The notes: a model not told the origin generated them from the sequence alone. A stretch of DNA of 5,652 nucleotides from Kiritimatiellota bacterium (GCA_013151705.1 JAADHT010000245.1:1-5652); one strand, 5' to 3'; positions 1-5,632 are shown, counted from the first letter of the stretch. Numbers and translations are program-made.

Positions 1-287
1 CGGCGGAGGCTGAATTCCCGAAATGCTTCTTGTCAAAGTGAAGTTTTAACGTATACACAGTTACTAGGGGACATAACGGCACGGGAATCTACGGGTCTCC
101 GATGGAACCGGCCGCGAGAATAGCGGTGTCCGAACGCGGAAACATTCTCTTTGTTAGTGTTCGCTAGTGCTTGAAAAGGATTGCCGAACAGATACATAAT
201 AGGATATGGAGTTTTTAGAGATTTTCCCGCAAGCGGAAATCCAGGTCCAGGTAATGAGCCAACCGACTCTAATGAAAGGAGAAAAAT
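1..287. other. Upstream non-coding region with no supported gene
   Basis: No reading frame here has both a plausible start with a ribosome binding site and protein-like composition. A + strand frame open from the window edge ends at a TGA at 39-41 and could be the last dozen codons of an upstream gene, but that is too short to support. The rest holds a candidate promoter (171-200), an imperfect 10-bp direct repeat (154-163 and 164-173, 7 of 10 identical, one helical turn apart) just before the -35 box, and a bulged dyad at about 220-241 in the presumed 5' leader. The AAAGGAG ribosome binding site at 275-281 belongs to the gene starting at 288. Confidence 0.5.
171..200 (+). promoter_or_regulatory. 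Candidate sigma-70 promoter for the 288-1640 gene
   Basis: TTGAAA (171-176) matches the -35 consensus in five of six bases. CATAAT (195-200) matches the -10 consensus in five of six, and the spacer is 18 bp. Transcription would start near 207, giving a leader of about 80 nt before the ATG at 288. This rests on consensus matching only; AT-rich stretches can give such matches by chance. Confidence 0.35.
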
Positions 288-1640
288 ATGCTGGGTTTCA
301 TTTTTTTCATTTTTATCGCCGGCATTGTCGCCGTCGTCGCCATCGTAGCGTACAAACAAAAAACGCGGGCGTTGAACAATTGGGAACTAGCCGCGAAATC
401 ACTCGGGTTGAGATTCTCCAACGGCGGGATAATGCTGCCCAGCAGTATGACGGGAAAACTCGACGGCCACGAAGTCTCCGTGCGGATGGCGAGCAGAGGC
501 TCTGGAAAGAGCAGACGCACCGTCACGGAATACACAATCAGGTACAGCACCAGAGTTCCGTTCAAGTTCAGTCTGACCCGTCAACATTTTCTTCACTCCT
601 TCGGCAAAATGTTCGGAATGCAGGACATAGAAGTCGGAGACAAAACCTTCGATGACAGCGTGGTCGTGCAAGGGGAAAACGAATCTGAAATAAGGGATTT
701 TCTGACAGCTCCACGCCGCAAGCACATAAAAACGGCGTTGCGTTCCTTCAAGGAGATAAAGATCACCGACGCCGGCATCGAAGTGGTGACCAACGGGATG
801 GAGAACTCGCTCGACAAATTGCGAAGCACGGTCAAAACTTTATGCGCCATGGCCGAAGTCATCGTCCCGTCGCGGAAAGAGGACCATCCGGTCGAGAAGG
901 CGAAAAAAGCCAGAGAAACCGGCGACATAGCGAACGCCATCGAGATAATAGCGGCGGCCGAGGGACTCAACGAGGACGAGACAATGGAAATCAACGAGAT
1001 TGAGGGTGAACTCCGCTATCTGTGCGGCGACACCGAGCGCGCCTCCGAGATATTCGATAATCTTTCGAAAGAACTCGACGACGACGAGCATTCGAAACAG
1101 TGGCGGCAACTAGCGGAAGACAAAACGCCTCCCCCCCTCCCCTCCGAGGATGAAAAGGTGCCGACGGAATCCGTTACGACCGCCGAGGAAAACGCGGAAG
1201 TCTCCACCACCCCATCCGACGCGGATGACAAAAATGACTCACCCCCCTCCGCCATTCCGGAATCCAACGACCAATCCTCCGAAACCATTTCAATCGATGA
1301 TTTCTGCGGCAAACTCTTCGCGAAAAACATGGGAGCGTTCGACTCCACCAAACTTTTCGACTCGGAATTCAAAGATAAATCAGTTGATTGGAATGGAAAA
1401 TTGGTTTCCGCATCGACATTCTCTTTCGATTTCGTTTTCAAGGACGGCGGTGGAGTCAAAGCCACATTCGAGATGTTGGAACTGAAATCCGAATACTCCT
1501 CGACCAAGGTAAAGGCGATCGTCAGATATCCGGAGGAAAAGCTCGACGAGCTGAAAAAACGGATCGGCGAGGAAAACGTGGAATTCTCTGGAAAACTTAT
1601 TAGCTTGGACGGGCTGACCAAAAACATATTTATCGCCTGA
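288..1640 (+). CDS. Membrane-anchored protein of unknown function with TPR-like and C-terminal beta-rich domains
   Basis: I do not recognise a named family. The start is well supported: AAAGGAG (275-281) lies 6 nt before the ATG. Residues 2-22 are a strongly hydrophobic helix followed by Lys and Arg (K23, K25, R27), so by the positive-inside rule this is probably a signal anchor with the bulk of the protein in the cytoplasm. Residues 30-195 look like an alternating beta-rich domain, with W32, a GKLDGHEV turn (56-63) and a DIEVGDKTFDDS stretch (113-124). The latter resembles a segment I recall from uncharacterised membrane proteins of several phyla. Residues 200-275 are helical and TPR-like, with two A/G/D-patterned hairpins (RETGDIANAIEI; CGDTERASEIF). 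Residues 278-335 are a Pro/Ser/Thr/Glu/Asp-rich, probably disordered linker. Residues 336-450 form a second beta-rich domain, with paired motifs VDWNGKL (366-372) and VEFSGKL (431-437) that could suggest an OB-like barrel. The gene is monocistronic in this window and convergent with mnmG. The coding call is firm; the fold assignments are inference. Confidence 0.88.
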   Translation: MLGFIFFIFIAGIVAVVAIVAYKQKTRALNNWELAAKSLGLRFSNGGIMLPSSMTGKLDGHEVSVRMASRGSGKSRRTVTEYTIRYSTRVPFKFSLTRQHFLHSFGKMFGMQDIEVGDKTFDDSVVVQGENESEIRDFLTAPRRKHIKTALRSFKEIKITDAGIEVVTNGMENSLDKLRSTVKTLCAMAEVIVPSRKEDHPVEKAKKARETGDIANAIEIIAAAEGLNEDETMEINEIEGELRYLCGDTERASEIFDNLSKELDDDEHSKQWRQLAEDKTPPPLPSEDEKVPTESVTTAEENAEVSTTPSDADDKNDSPPSAIPESNDQSSETISIDDFCGKLFAKNMGAFDSTKLFDSEFKDKSVDWNGKLVSASTFSFDFVFKDGGGVKATFEMLELKSEYSSTKVKAIVRYPEEKLDELKKRIGEENVEFSGKLISLDGLTKNIFIA

Positions 1641-1657
1641 CGGAATATAAGTTGACA

Positions 1658-1675
1658 CATTTCATAAGTGAAATG
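1658..1675 (+). other. Perfect inverted repeat after the 288-1640 gene, possible transcript-end hairpin
   Basis: CATTTCA (1658-1664) pairs perfectly with TGAAATG (1669-1675) around a TAAG loop, starting 17 nt after the TGA stop. The stem is AT-rich, and the bases after it (GATGACGCGG) are not a U-tract, so it is not a convincing intrinsic terminator. It could stabilise the mRNA 3' end or bind a protein; the position is the main argument. Confidence 0.3.
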
Positions 1676-1727
1676 GATGACGCGGCAAATGAGCAAAGAA
1701 GCGGTTGCGCAGCGAGGCGGAGTTACA

Positions 1728-1792
1728 TTCGATGTTCGACGTTCGGTGTTTCTTGATTTTTGAACATCAAACGTTCAACTCTCAATTTCGAA
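1728..1792. repeat. Heptameric repeat array that switches strand midway
   Basis: On the + strand, four consecutive 7-mers begin with TT: TTCGATG, TTCGACG, TTCGGTG, TTTCTTG (1728-1755). From 1792 back to 1758, the - strand also reads as consecutive TT-headed 7-mers: TTCGAAA, TTGAGAG, TTGAACG, TTTGATG, TTCAAAA. The unit is degenerate but the 7-nt phase holds on both sides. The two halves partly pair, for example GATGTTC (1731-1737) with GAACATC (1762-1768). The first three + strand units are the most alike; the minus half is weaker evidence. Confidence 0.5.
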
Positions 1793-1802
1793 CGGAGAGA
1801 GG

Positions 1803-1827
1803 GTAGGTCCGTCTCGCCGAGACGGAC
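1803..1827 (+). repeat. REP-like element: GTAG followed directly by a hairpin
   Basis: GTAG (1803-1806) is followed without a gap by a perfect 9-bp stem: GTCCGTCTC (1807-1815), loop GCC, GAGACGGAC (1819-1827). A 5' GTAG or GGAG tetranucleotide abutting an imperfect palindrome is the recognised signature of REP sequences handled by REP-associated tyrosine transposases (RAYT/TnpA-REP). The stem pattern matches that of the inverted copy at 1999-2023. There is no U-tract after it, so it is not a standard terminator. Confidence 0.55.
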
Positions 1828-1998
1828 TCTATGCGCATGGCAACTGTGAAAATGCAAGATTTGAACGTGGGGCAGTCTTCGCCAGGAACAATATCTTTTT
1901 CGACCAAGTCAAGTTTAGAGACATTCGAAATATTTGCTCGCTCGCAATAGTTAGACCCTATTCGAAAAGGTATCACAGCCATGCTGACGCGGACGAGC

Positions 1999-2023
1999 GG
2001 CCGTTTTGGCAAAACGGTCCTAC
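1999..2023 (-). repeat. REP-like element directly after the mnmG stop codon
   Basis: Read on the - strand, GTAG (2023-2020) abuts the arm GACCGTTTT (2019-2011), loop GCC (2010-2008) and arm AAAACGGCC (2007-1999). Relative to the copy at 1803-1827 it keeps the pattern GnCCGTyTy, loop GCC, rArACGGnC. On this strand one pair is an A-C mismatch; read on the + strand the same position is a G-U wobble. It lies one base after the mnmG TGA, so it will form in the 3' end of that mRNA. No U-tract follows. Confidence 0.52.
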
Positions 2024-2024
2024 T

Positions 2025-3890
2025 TCAGCTAGTGCTCTCCACCGTTCGAGCACGGCGTTTGAGATGCACTTGCAGAAGCGATATCTCGGCGGGGGTGACA
2101 CCGTCTATCCTCGACGCCTGCGCCAACGTCGTGGGAGCGACTTTATCCAGCTTCATCCTGGACTCGTTACGCAACCCATTTATCTTGGAATACGCGAAAT
2201 CCGCGGGGATCTCCCATTCCTCGAGTTTGCGCAATTTCACGACGGAAGCCTCCTCGCGCGCGATGTAGCAACGGTAATGCTCGTCAATCACGAGCTGTCG
2301 CCATATGCGTTTATCGACCTGGTCGTCAAGATTCAGCGAGAGAAGCTCGGAAGGGAACGGCGGAGCGGTATCCGACACTCCCTTGAGTCGCCTAAGCAGC
2401 TCCAGCACTGGAGCTCCCTCGAATTCCGATTTAGCCGCGAGTTCCGCGGTTTCCGCGAGTTTCGCGGCATACGTAGTGAATCCCGAATATTTCCTCTCCG
2501 GCAGTATTCCCGTTTCATAGGCGAAAGGCGAAAGCCGAAGGTCGGCGTTGTCCTGCCGCAAACGCAAACGGTATTCCGCGCGGCTGGTGAAAAGGCGATA
2601 AGGCTCGATTATGTCCTTTGAAACAAGGTCGTCTATCATCACGCCGATATAGGAGGTGTCCCGCCCCAACTCGACGGTGGACTCGCCAGCCGCGGTTCTC
2701 GCGGCGTTCAAGCCCGCCAAAAGCCCCTGACCGGCAGCCTCCTCGTATCCGCTGGTGCCGTTAATCTGCCCGGCGAGAAACAGATTCGGGTATTTCTTCA
2801 CGGCGAGCGAACGGAATAGTTGATCGGGGAAGACGAAATCATATTCAATAGCATACGCGTACCGCGATATCCGCGCCTTCTCCATTCCCGAAACGGAATT
2901 GATCATAGCTACTTGGACGTCGACCGGCAGGCTTGTGGATATTCCGTTTATGTAATACTCCTCGGTGAACTCGCCCTCCGGCTCGAGGTAGAGCTGGTGC
3001 GTGGGGTGATGCGGAAACCGCATCACCTTGTCCTCGAAAGATGGACAGTATCTGGCGCCGACCCCTGAGATGTCCCCGGCGTAGAGCGGGGATCTGTCGA
3101 TATTTTTTCTGATTATCTCGGCGGTCTCCAAGGTGCTTTTCACCAAAAAACACGGCATGTCGCTCCGTTCGGCCCGCGGGAAAACAGCTTCGTCGTCGAA
3201 ATACGCGAATCCCTCGTCAGGTGTTTCAGCGTTTTGAACGGACATTTTGGAGAAATCTATGGTTTTCGAGAGTATTCTCGGCGGCGTGCCCGTTTTGAGT
3301 CTCCCCAAGCGTAGTTCCAAATCGTCCGCCAGGGATGTCGAGAGCTCGTTCGATGCCTGGTCGCCCGCCCTGCCGGCCGCGAAATTCGCGAGTCCGTAAT
3401 GCGTCTTGCCCTTCAAAAAGGTTCCCGAGCAAATCACGAAGGCAGAGGCTTCGAAAACGTCGCCGAATTGGGTCTCCACACCCAAAACCTCGCCATTTTC
3501 AACTTTCAAGCGCAGCGTCTCGGCCTGGTGAACGATAAGATTCCGCTGAATCTCGAGTTCGCGTTTCATAGCTCTTTGATAGCAGACTTTGTCGCACTGC
3601 GCTCTGGGAGACCAAACGGCCGGTCCTTTGCCTTTGTTGAGCATGCGGAACTGTATGGTGGCGGCGTCGGCGACGCGGGCCATGGCTCCACCGAGAGCGT
3701 CAACCTCCCTCGCCACCTGCCCTTTGGCGATGCCGCCGATAGCCGGATTGCAGCTCATTTGAGCTATATGATCCATGTTCATCGTGACGAGAAGCGTCTC
3801 CGCCCCTTTTCTGGCCGCGGCGAGCGCCGCCTCGCATCCGGCATGCCCCCCACCAACCACCACGACATCATATTTGAAACGCTCAACCAT
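2025..3890 (-). CDS. mnmG: tRNA uridine-5-carboxymethylaminomethyl(34) synthesis enzyme MnmG
   Basis: MnmG (GidA) is the FAD-binding partner of the GTPase MnmE. Together they place a (carboxymethyl)aminomethyl group on carbon 5 of wobble uridine 34 in several tRNAs, using methylene-tetrahydrofolate, in the cytoplasm. The 621 residues are close to the 629 of E. coli MnmG and align end to end from memory. The dinucleotide-binding motif GGGHAG is at 13-18. MSCNPAIGGI (45-54) carries Cys47, and GARYCPSFEDK (278-288) carries Cys282, matching the two conserved family cysteines (Cys47 and Cys277 in E. coli). RLKTGTPPRI (197-206), LEPEG (302-306), GQINGTSGYEEAA (374-386) and the C-terminal ASRIDGVTPAEIS (592-604), in the region that contacts MnmE in studied homologues, are also present. 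GPAVWSPRAQCDK (89-101) differs from the proteobacterial TRAQADR form. The ATG at 3890 has only a weak ribosome site (GGTGG, 3902-3898), but the N-terminus fits the family start. No mnmE lies nearby. Confidence 0.97.
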   Translation of the reverse strand: MVERFKYDVVVVGGGHAGCEAALAAARKGAETLLVTMNMDHIAQMSCNPAIGGIAKGQVAREVDALGGAMARVADAATIQFRMLNKGKGPAVWSPRAQCDKVCYQRAMKRELEIQRNLIVHQAETLRLKVENGEVLGVETQFGDVFEASAFVICSGTFLKGKTHYGLANFAAGRAGDQASNELSTSLADDLELRLGRLKTGTPPRILSKTIDFSKMSVQNAETPDEGFAYFDDEAVFPRAERSDMPCFLVKSTLETAEIIRKNIDRSPLYAGDISGVGARYCPSFEDKVMRFPHHPTHQLYLEPEGEFTEEYYINGISTSLPVDVQVAMINSVSGMEKARISRYAYAIEYDFVFPDQLFRSLAVKKYPNLFLAGQINGTSGYEEAAGQGLLAGLNAARTAAGESTVELGRDTSYIGVMIDDLVSKDIIEPYRLFTSRAEYRLRLRQDNADLRLSPFAYETGILPERKYSGFTTYAAKLAETAELAAKSEFEGAPVLELLRRLKGVSDTAPPFPSELLSLNLDDQVDKRIWRQLVIDEHYRCYIAREEASVVKLRKLEEWEIPADFAYSKINGLRNESRMKLDKVAPTTLAQASRIDGVTPAEISLLQVHLKRRARTVESTS

Positions 3891-3987
3891 ATCTCAACCA
3901 CCGCTATCTGGAGACCATTCGAATAGTTTATCCGCAAAGCCGGAGCACCGCCGCCCAATCAAGCTCGGAAAATCCGAGGAAAACGGG

Positions 3988-4018
3988 AAGATAGCATAAA
4001 CTCCGTCGATAGCCACAA
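3988..4018 (-). promoter_or_regulatory. Weak candidate promoter for mnmG
   Basis: On the - strand an extended -10 box, TG-C-TATCTT, occupies 3996-3988 and a poor -35 match, TTGTGG, lies at 4018-4013 with a 19-bp spacer. The leader would be about 90 nt and include the 3978-3964 hairpin. Spacing and -10 match are both suboptimal. It is the best candidate I found in the gap, not a strong one. Confidence 0.2.
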
Positions 4019-4074
4019 CGGAACAGCGAAAACTCAATGAATTAAAATAACGCGGAGCGGTTGTTGGGACGAGG

Positions 4075-4119
4075 TGGCGGACAGGGATGTCCTCCATAGG
4101 CGGATAAACTCCGCCCTAC
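4075..4119 (-). repeat. GTAG-headed REP-like hairpin with a degenerate second hairpin
   Basis: On the - strand GTAG (4119-4116) abuts GGCGGA (4115-4110), loop GTTTA and TCCGCC (4104-4099), a perfect 6-bp stem. Two bases further on is a second hairpin at 4095-4076. Its arms, GGCGGACA and TGTCCTCC on the + strand, would form 8 pairs but for one C-T mismatch (4078 with 4093), around a GGGA loop. Both hairpins have GGCGGA-type arms, suggesting an inverted pair in which the second unit has decayed and lost its tetranucleotide. The tail GGTGG at 4073-4077 would need AG inserted to read GGTAGG. The first unit is clear; the decay account is inference. Confidence 0.5.
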
Positions 4120-4141
4120 CCGCGAATTGAAAAAAGCTCCC

Positions 4142-4181
4142 AAAAAGATAAACCGGAAACGAAAAGTAATTCGTTCCCGGT
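4142..4181 (-). terminator. Intrinsic terminator of gdhA
   Basis: On the - strand a 12-bp stem, ACCGGGAACGAA (4181-4170) with TTCGTTTCCGGT (4163-4152), closes a 6-nt loop and is followed by UUAUCUUUUU (4151-4142). The one non-Watson-Crick position is a G-U wobble on the - strand but an A-C mismatch on the + strand, which supports use in the gdhA direction. It begins 27 nt after the gdhA stop and would separate gdhA from mnmG transcription. The U-tract is interrupted by A and C, so termination may be incomplete. Confidence 0.8.
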
Positions 4182-4207
4182 CTATGGTAATCAAACGTCA
4201 GTTTAAG

Positions 4208-5551
4208 CTAAACGCCCAGATCGATCATCGAGTCGGCGACTTTTCTGAAACCGGCGATGTTCGAACCGTTCACATAGTTGCCAGGCGTGCCGTTCTCCTC
4301 GGCCGCCTCGAAACACGCCGTGTGGATGTTCGTCATTATATTCTTCAATTCCGAATCCACTTTCTCGGCGGTCCAGTTGAGGCGCATAGCGTTTTGGGAC
4401 ATCTCGAGTCCGGATACCGCCACGCCACCGGCGTTCGCCGCTTTGCCGGGACCGTAGAGCACGTTGCCGGCCAAAAAGACCTCGACGGCTTCCGGCATGG
4501 AAGGCATATTGGCACCTTCGGACACGCATACGCACCCGTTGGAAACCAACGCTTTGGCGTCGTCTTCATCAATCTCGTTCTGAGTGGCGGACGGCAACAC
4601 GACTTCCGCGGAGACCGCTCCCCATGGGCGCTTGTCCTCGAGGTACTCGGCTCCGGTGAATTTGTCGGCATACTCTTTGATGCGGCCTCTGCGCACGTTT
4701 TTCAATTCCATGACGAACTGGAGTTTCTCCTCGTCGATGCCGTCCTTGTCGATAATCGTTCCGCTCGAGTCTGAGAGCGACACCACTTTTCCGCCAAGCT
4801 CGACGACTTTTCTGGCCGCGAACTGCGCGACGTTTCCGGAACCGGATATCAAAACGGTCTTGCCGGCGAAAGACTCGCCGCGGGTTTTTAGCATCTCCTC
4901 GGCGAAATAGGTGGCACCGTAACCGGTGGCTTCCGGACGAATGAGACTGCCGCCCCAGTTCAAACCTTTTCCGGTAAGAACGCATTCGGAAGTATTCGTG
5001 ATCTTTCTGTACTGCCCTTGGAGATACCCGATCTCACGTCCGCCGACACCTATATCGCCGGCTGGAACGTCGGTATTGGCTCCGATATGACGGTACAGCT
5101 CATTCATGAACGCTTGACAGAACTTCATAACCTCGTTGTCGGATTTGCCTTTGGGATCGAAGTTCGAGCCGCCTTTTCCACCACCCATGGGGAGTCCCGT
5201 CAGACTGTTCTTGAAGATTTGCTCGAAACCGAGAAATTTAAGGATGCCAAGGTTGACGGAAGGATGAAGGCGCAATCCGCCTTTGTATGGTCCTATGGCG
5301 CTGTTGAATTCAACGCGGTAGCCATTGTTGACTTGCACGTTGCCAGCGTCGTCCAGCCATGAAACTCTGAACAAAATGGTACGTTCGGGAACCGTGATGC
5401 GTTCGAGAATGCTGTATTTCTCGTATTTCGATTCGCGATCCATCAAGCCGCCGAGAGACTCGAGGACCTCTTCAGCCGCCTGTAGAAACTCCTTCTCCCA
5501 AGGTTGATTCGACTTCAGCTGATTGAGGACTTTTGCCACATATGCGTTCAT
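4208..5551 (-). CDS. gdhA: Glutamate dehydrogenase, hexameric type, probably NADP-dependent
   Basis: This cytoplasmic enzyme interconverts 2-oxoglutarate plus ammonium with glutamate; NADPH forms mainly assimilate ammonium. The 447 residues equal the length of E. coli GdhA, and the alignment from memory is continuous. IGPYKGG (86-92) carries the substrate-binding Lys90. PMGGGKGGS (121-129) carries the catalytic Lys126, and PAGDIGVGGRE (163-172) carries the catalytic Asp166. The Rossmann domain has GSGNVAQ (236-242), then SDSSG (260-264) after the second strand. This matches the NADP-type E. coli enzyme rather than the GFGNVAW and LSGPDG of the NAD-specific Clostridium symbiosum enzyme, so NADP use is likely but inferred. 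GKAANAGGVAVSGLEMSQN (369-387) is the conserved C-terminal substrate region. The start at 5551 is chosen because AAAAGGAGG ends 6 nt before it. An in-frame ATG at 5638 would add 29 residues with no ribosome site and no family similarity. A terminator follows at 4181-4142. Confidence 0.97.
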   Translation of the reverse strand: MNAYVAKVLNQLKSNQPWEKEFLQAAEEVLESLGGLMDRESKYEKYSILERITVPERTILFRVSWLDDAGNVQVNNGYRVEFNSAIGPYKGGLRLHPSVNLGILKFLGFEQIFKNSLTGLPMGGGKGGSNFDPKGKSDNEVMKFCQAFMNELYRHIGANTDVPAGDIGVGGREIGYLQGQYRKITNTSECVLTGKGLNWGGSLIRPEATGYGATYFAEEMLKTRGESFAGKTVLISGSGNVAQFAARKVVELGGKVVSLSDSSGTIIDKDGIDEEKLQFVMELKNVRRGRIKEYADKFTGAEYLEDKRPWGAVSAEVVLPSATQNEIDEDDAKALVSNGCVCVSEGANMPSMPEAVEVFLAGNVLYGPGKAANAGGVAVSGLEMSQNAMRLNWTAEKVDSELKNIMTNIHTACFEAAEENGTPGNYVNGSNIAGFRKVADSMIDLGV

Positions 5552-5557
5552 GTACAA

Positions 5558-5566
5558 CCTCCTTTT
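5558..5566 (-). promoter_or_regulatory. Ribosome binding site that fixes the gdhA start
   Basis: The - strand reads AAAAGGAGG from 5566 to 5558, then six bases (TTGTAC) before the ATG at 5551-5549. This near-perfect Shine-Dalgarno sequence at ideal spacing decides between this ATG and the in-frame upstream ATG at 5638. Confidence 0.88.
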
Positions 5567-5571
5567 CCATG

Positions 5572-5591
5572 GTTGATCGACACACGTCAAC
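5572..5591 (-). promoter_or_regulatory. Hairpin in the gdhA leader
   Basis: Arms GTTGA(T)CG (5572-5579 on the + strand) and CGTCAAC (5585-5591) form a 7-bp stem with one bulged T around an ACACA loop. It ends 5 nt before the ribosome binding site on the mRNA side and leaves that site free. It could stabilise the mRNA, modulate ribosome access or be an operator; it could also be chance. Confidence 0.3.
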
Positions 5592-5626
5592 GCATCCATC
5601 ACCTTGACGGATTCACGAACATTGTC

Positions 5627-5632
5627 ATAATA
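5627..5632 (-). promoter_or_regulatory. Possible gdhA -10 box
   Basis: TATTAT on the - strand (5632-5627) matches the -10 consensus in five of six bases and would start transcription near 5620, about 69 nt before the gdhA ATG. The matching -35 box would fall at or just past the window edge, so the promoter cannot be judged here. Confidence 0.22.

Larger units (their letters stand above)
1803..2023. mobile_element. Candidate REPIN/BIME-like element: two inverted REP-like units around a spacer
   Basis: A GTAG-headed hairpin on the + strand (1803-1827) and a related one on the - strand (2023-1999) face each other. The similarity extends inward: the + copy later reads GCATGGCAACTGTGA (1836-1850), and the - copy reads GCATGGCTGTGA (1984-1973). 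The element is therefore about 221 bp long with imperfect terminal inverted repeats of roughly 50 bp and no coding capacity. That architecture fits a REPIN, or a small MITE. No clear target-site duplication is visible. A single copy in one window cannot show mobility, so the mobile call is inference from structure. Confidence 0.42.
1641..2024. other. Repeat-rich intergenic region between convergent genes
   Basis: These 384 bases between two convergent stop codons contain no credible gene. They hold a perfect 7-bp dyad just after the first stop (1658-1675), a strand-switching 7-bp periodic repeat (1728-1792) and an inverted pair of GTAG-headed hairpins (1803-2023). No hairpin here is followed by a clear U-tract on either strand, so neither gene has an obvious intrinsic terminator in this gap. 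Confidence 0.7.
3891..4207. other. Intergenic region between gdhA and mnmG
   Basis: These 317 bases hold, in - strand order, the gdhA terminator (4181-4142), a GTAG-headed hairpin pair (4119-4075), a weak candidate mnmG promoter (4018-3988) and a 6-bp perfect hairpin (CTCGGA 3964-3969 with TCCGAG 3973-3978, AAA loop on the + strand) in the presumed mnmG leader. An open frame at 4097-3894 on the - strand starts inside the hairpin pair and has no protein-like features, so I see no gene here. Confidence 0.65.

Noticed and set aside
32..37. Perfect TTGACA -35 box on the - strand near the window start
   Set aside because: No -10-like hexamer lies 16-18 bp downstream on that strand.
1..41. Possible 3' end of an upstream + strand gene ending at TGA 39-41
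   Set aside because: A dozen codons are too few to tell a real C-terminus from a chance open frame.
206..655. 149-codon + strand frame overlapping the start of the 288-1640 gene
   Set aside because: It is rich in Arg, His and Gln as expected for an out-of-frame shadow, and the 288 frame has the ribosome site, membrane helix and domain-like sequence.
1016..1696. 226-codon - strand frame opposite the linker and C-terminal part of the first gene
   Set aside because: Its very Ser/Phe-rich composition mirrors the Glu/Asp/Lys codons of the + strand gene; it has no independent start signal or family similarity.
1807..1827. Rho-independent terminator of the convergent genes at the 1807-1827 hairpin
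   Set aside because: The stem is strong, but no U-tract follows on either strand (TCTATGCGC on +, CTACCCTCT on -).
1728..2023. CRISPR array
   Set aside because: The repeats are either 7-bp degenerate units or two inverted hairpins; there are no regularly spaced direct repeats of 23-40 bp with unique spacers.
3894..4097. 67-codon open frame on the - strand just upstream of mnmG
   Set aside because: It begins inside the GTAG-headed hairpin pair, has no proper ribosome binding site and no recognisable protein pattern; the open frame is probably chance.
3925..4110. 11-bp inverted repeat: AGTTTATCCGC (3925-3935) and GCGGATAAACT (4100-4110)
   Set aside because: The match is short, part of it lies within the hairpin arm at 4099-4115, and no wider similarity surrounds the 3925 copy; it is probably chance.
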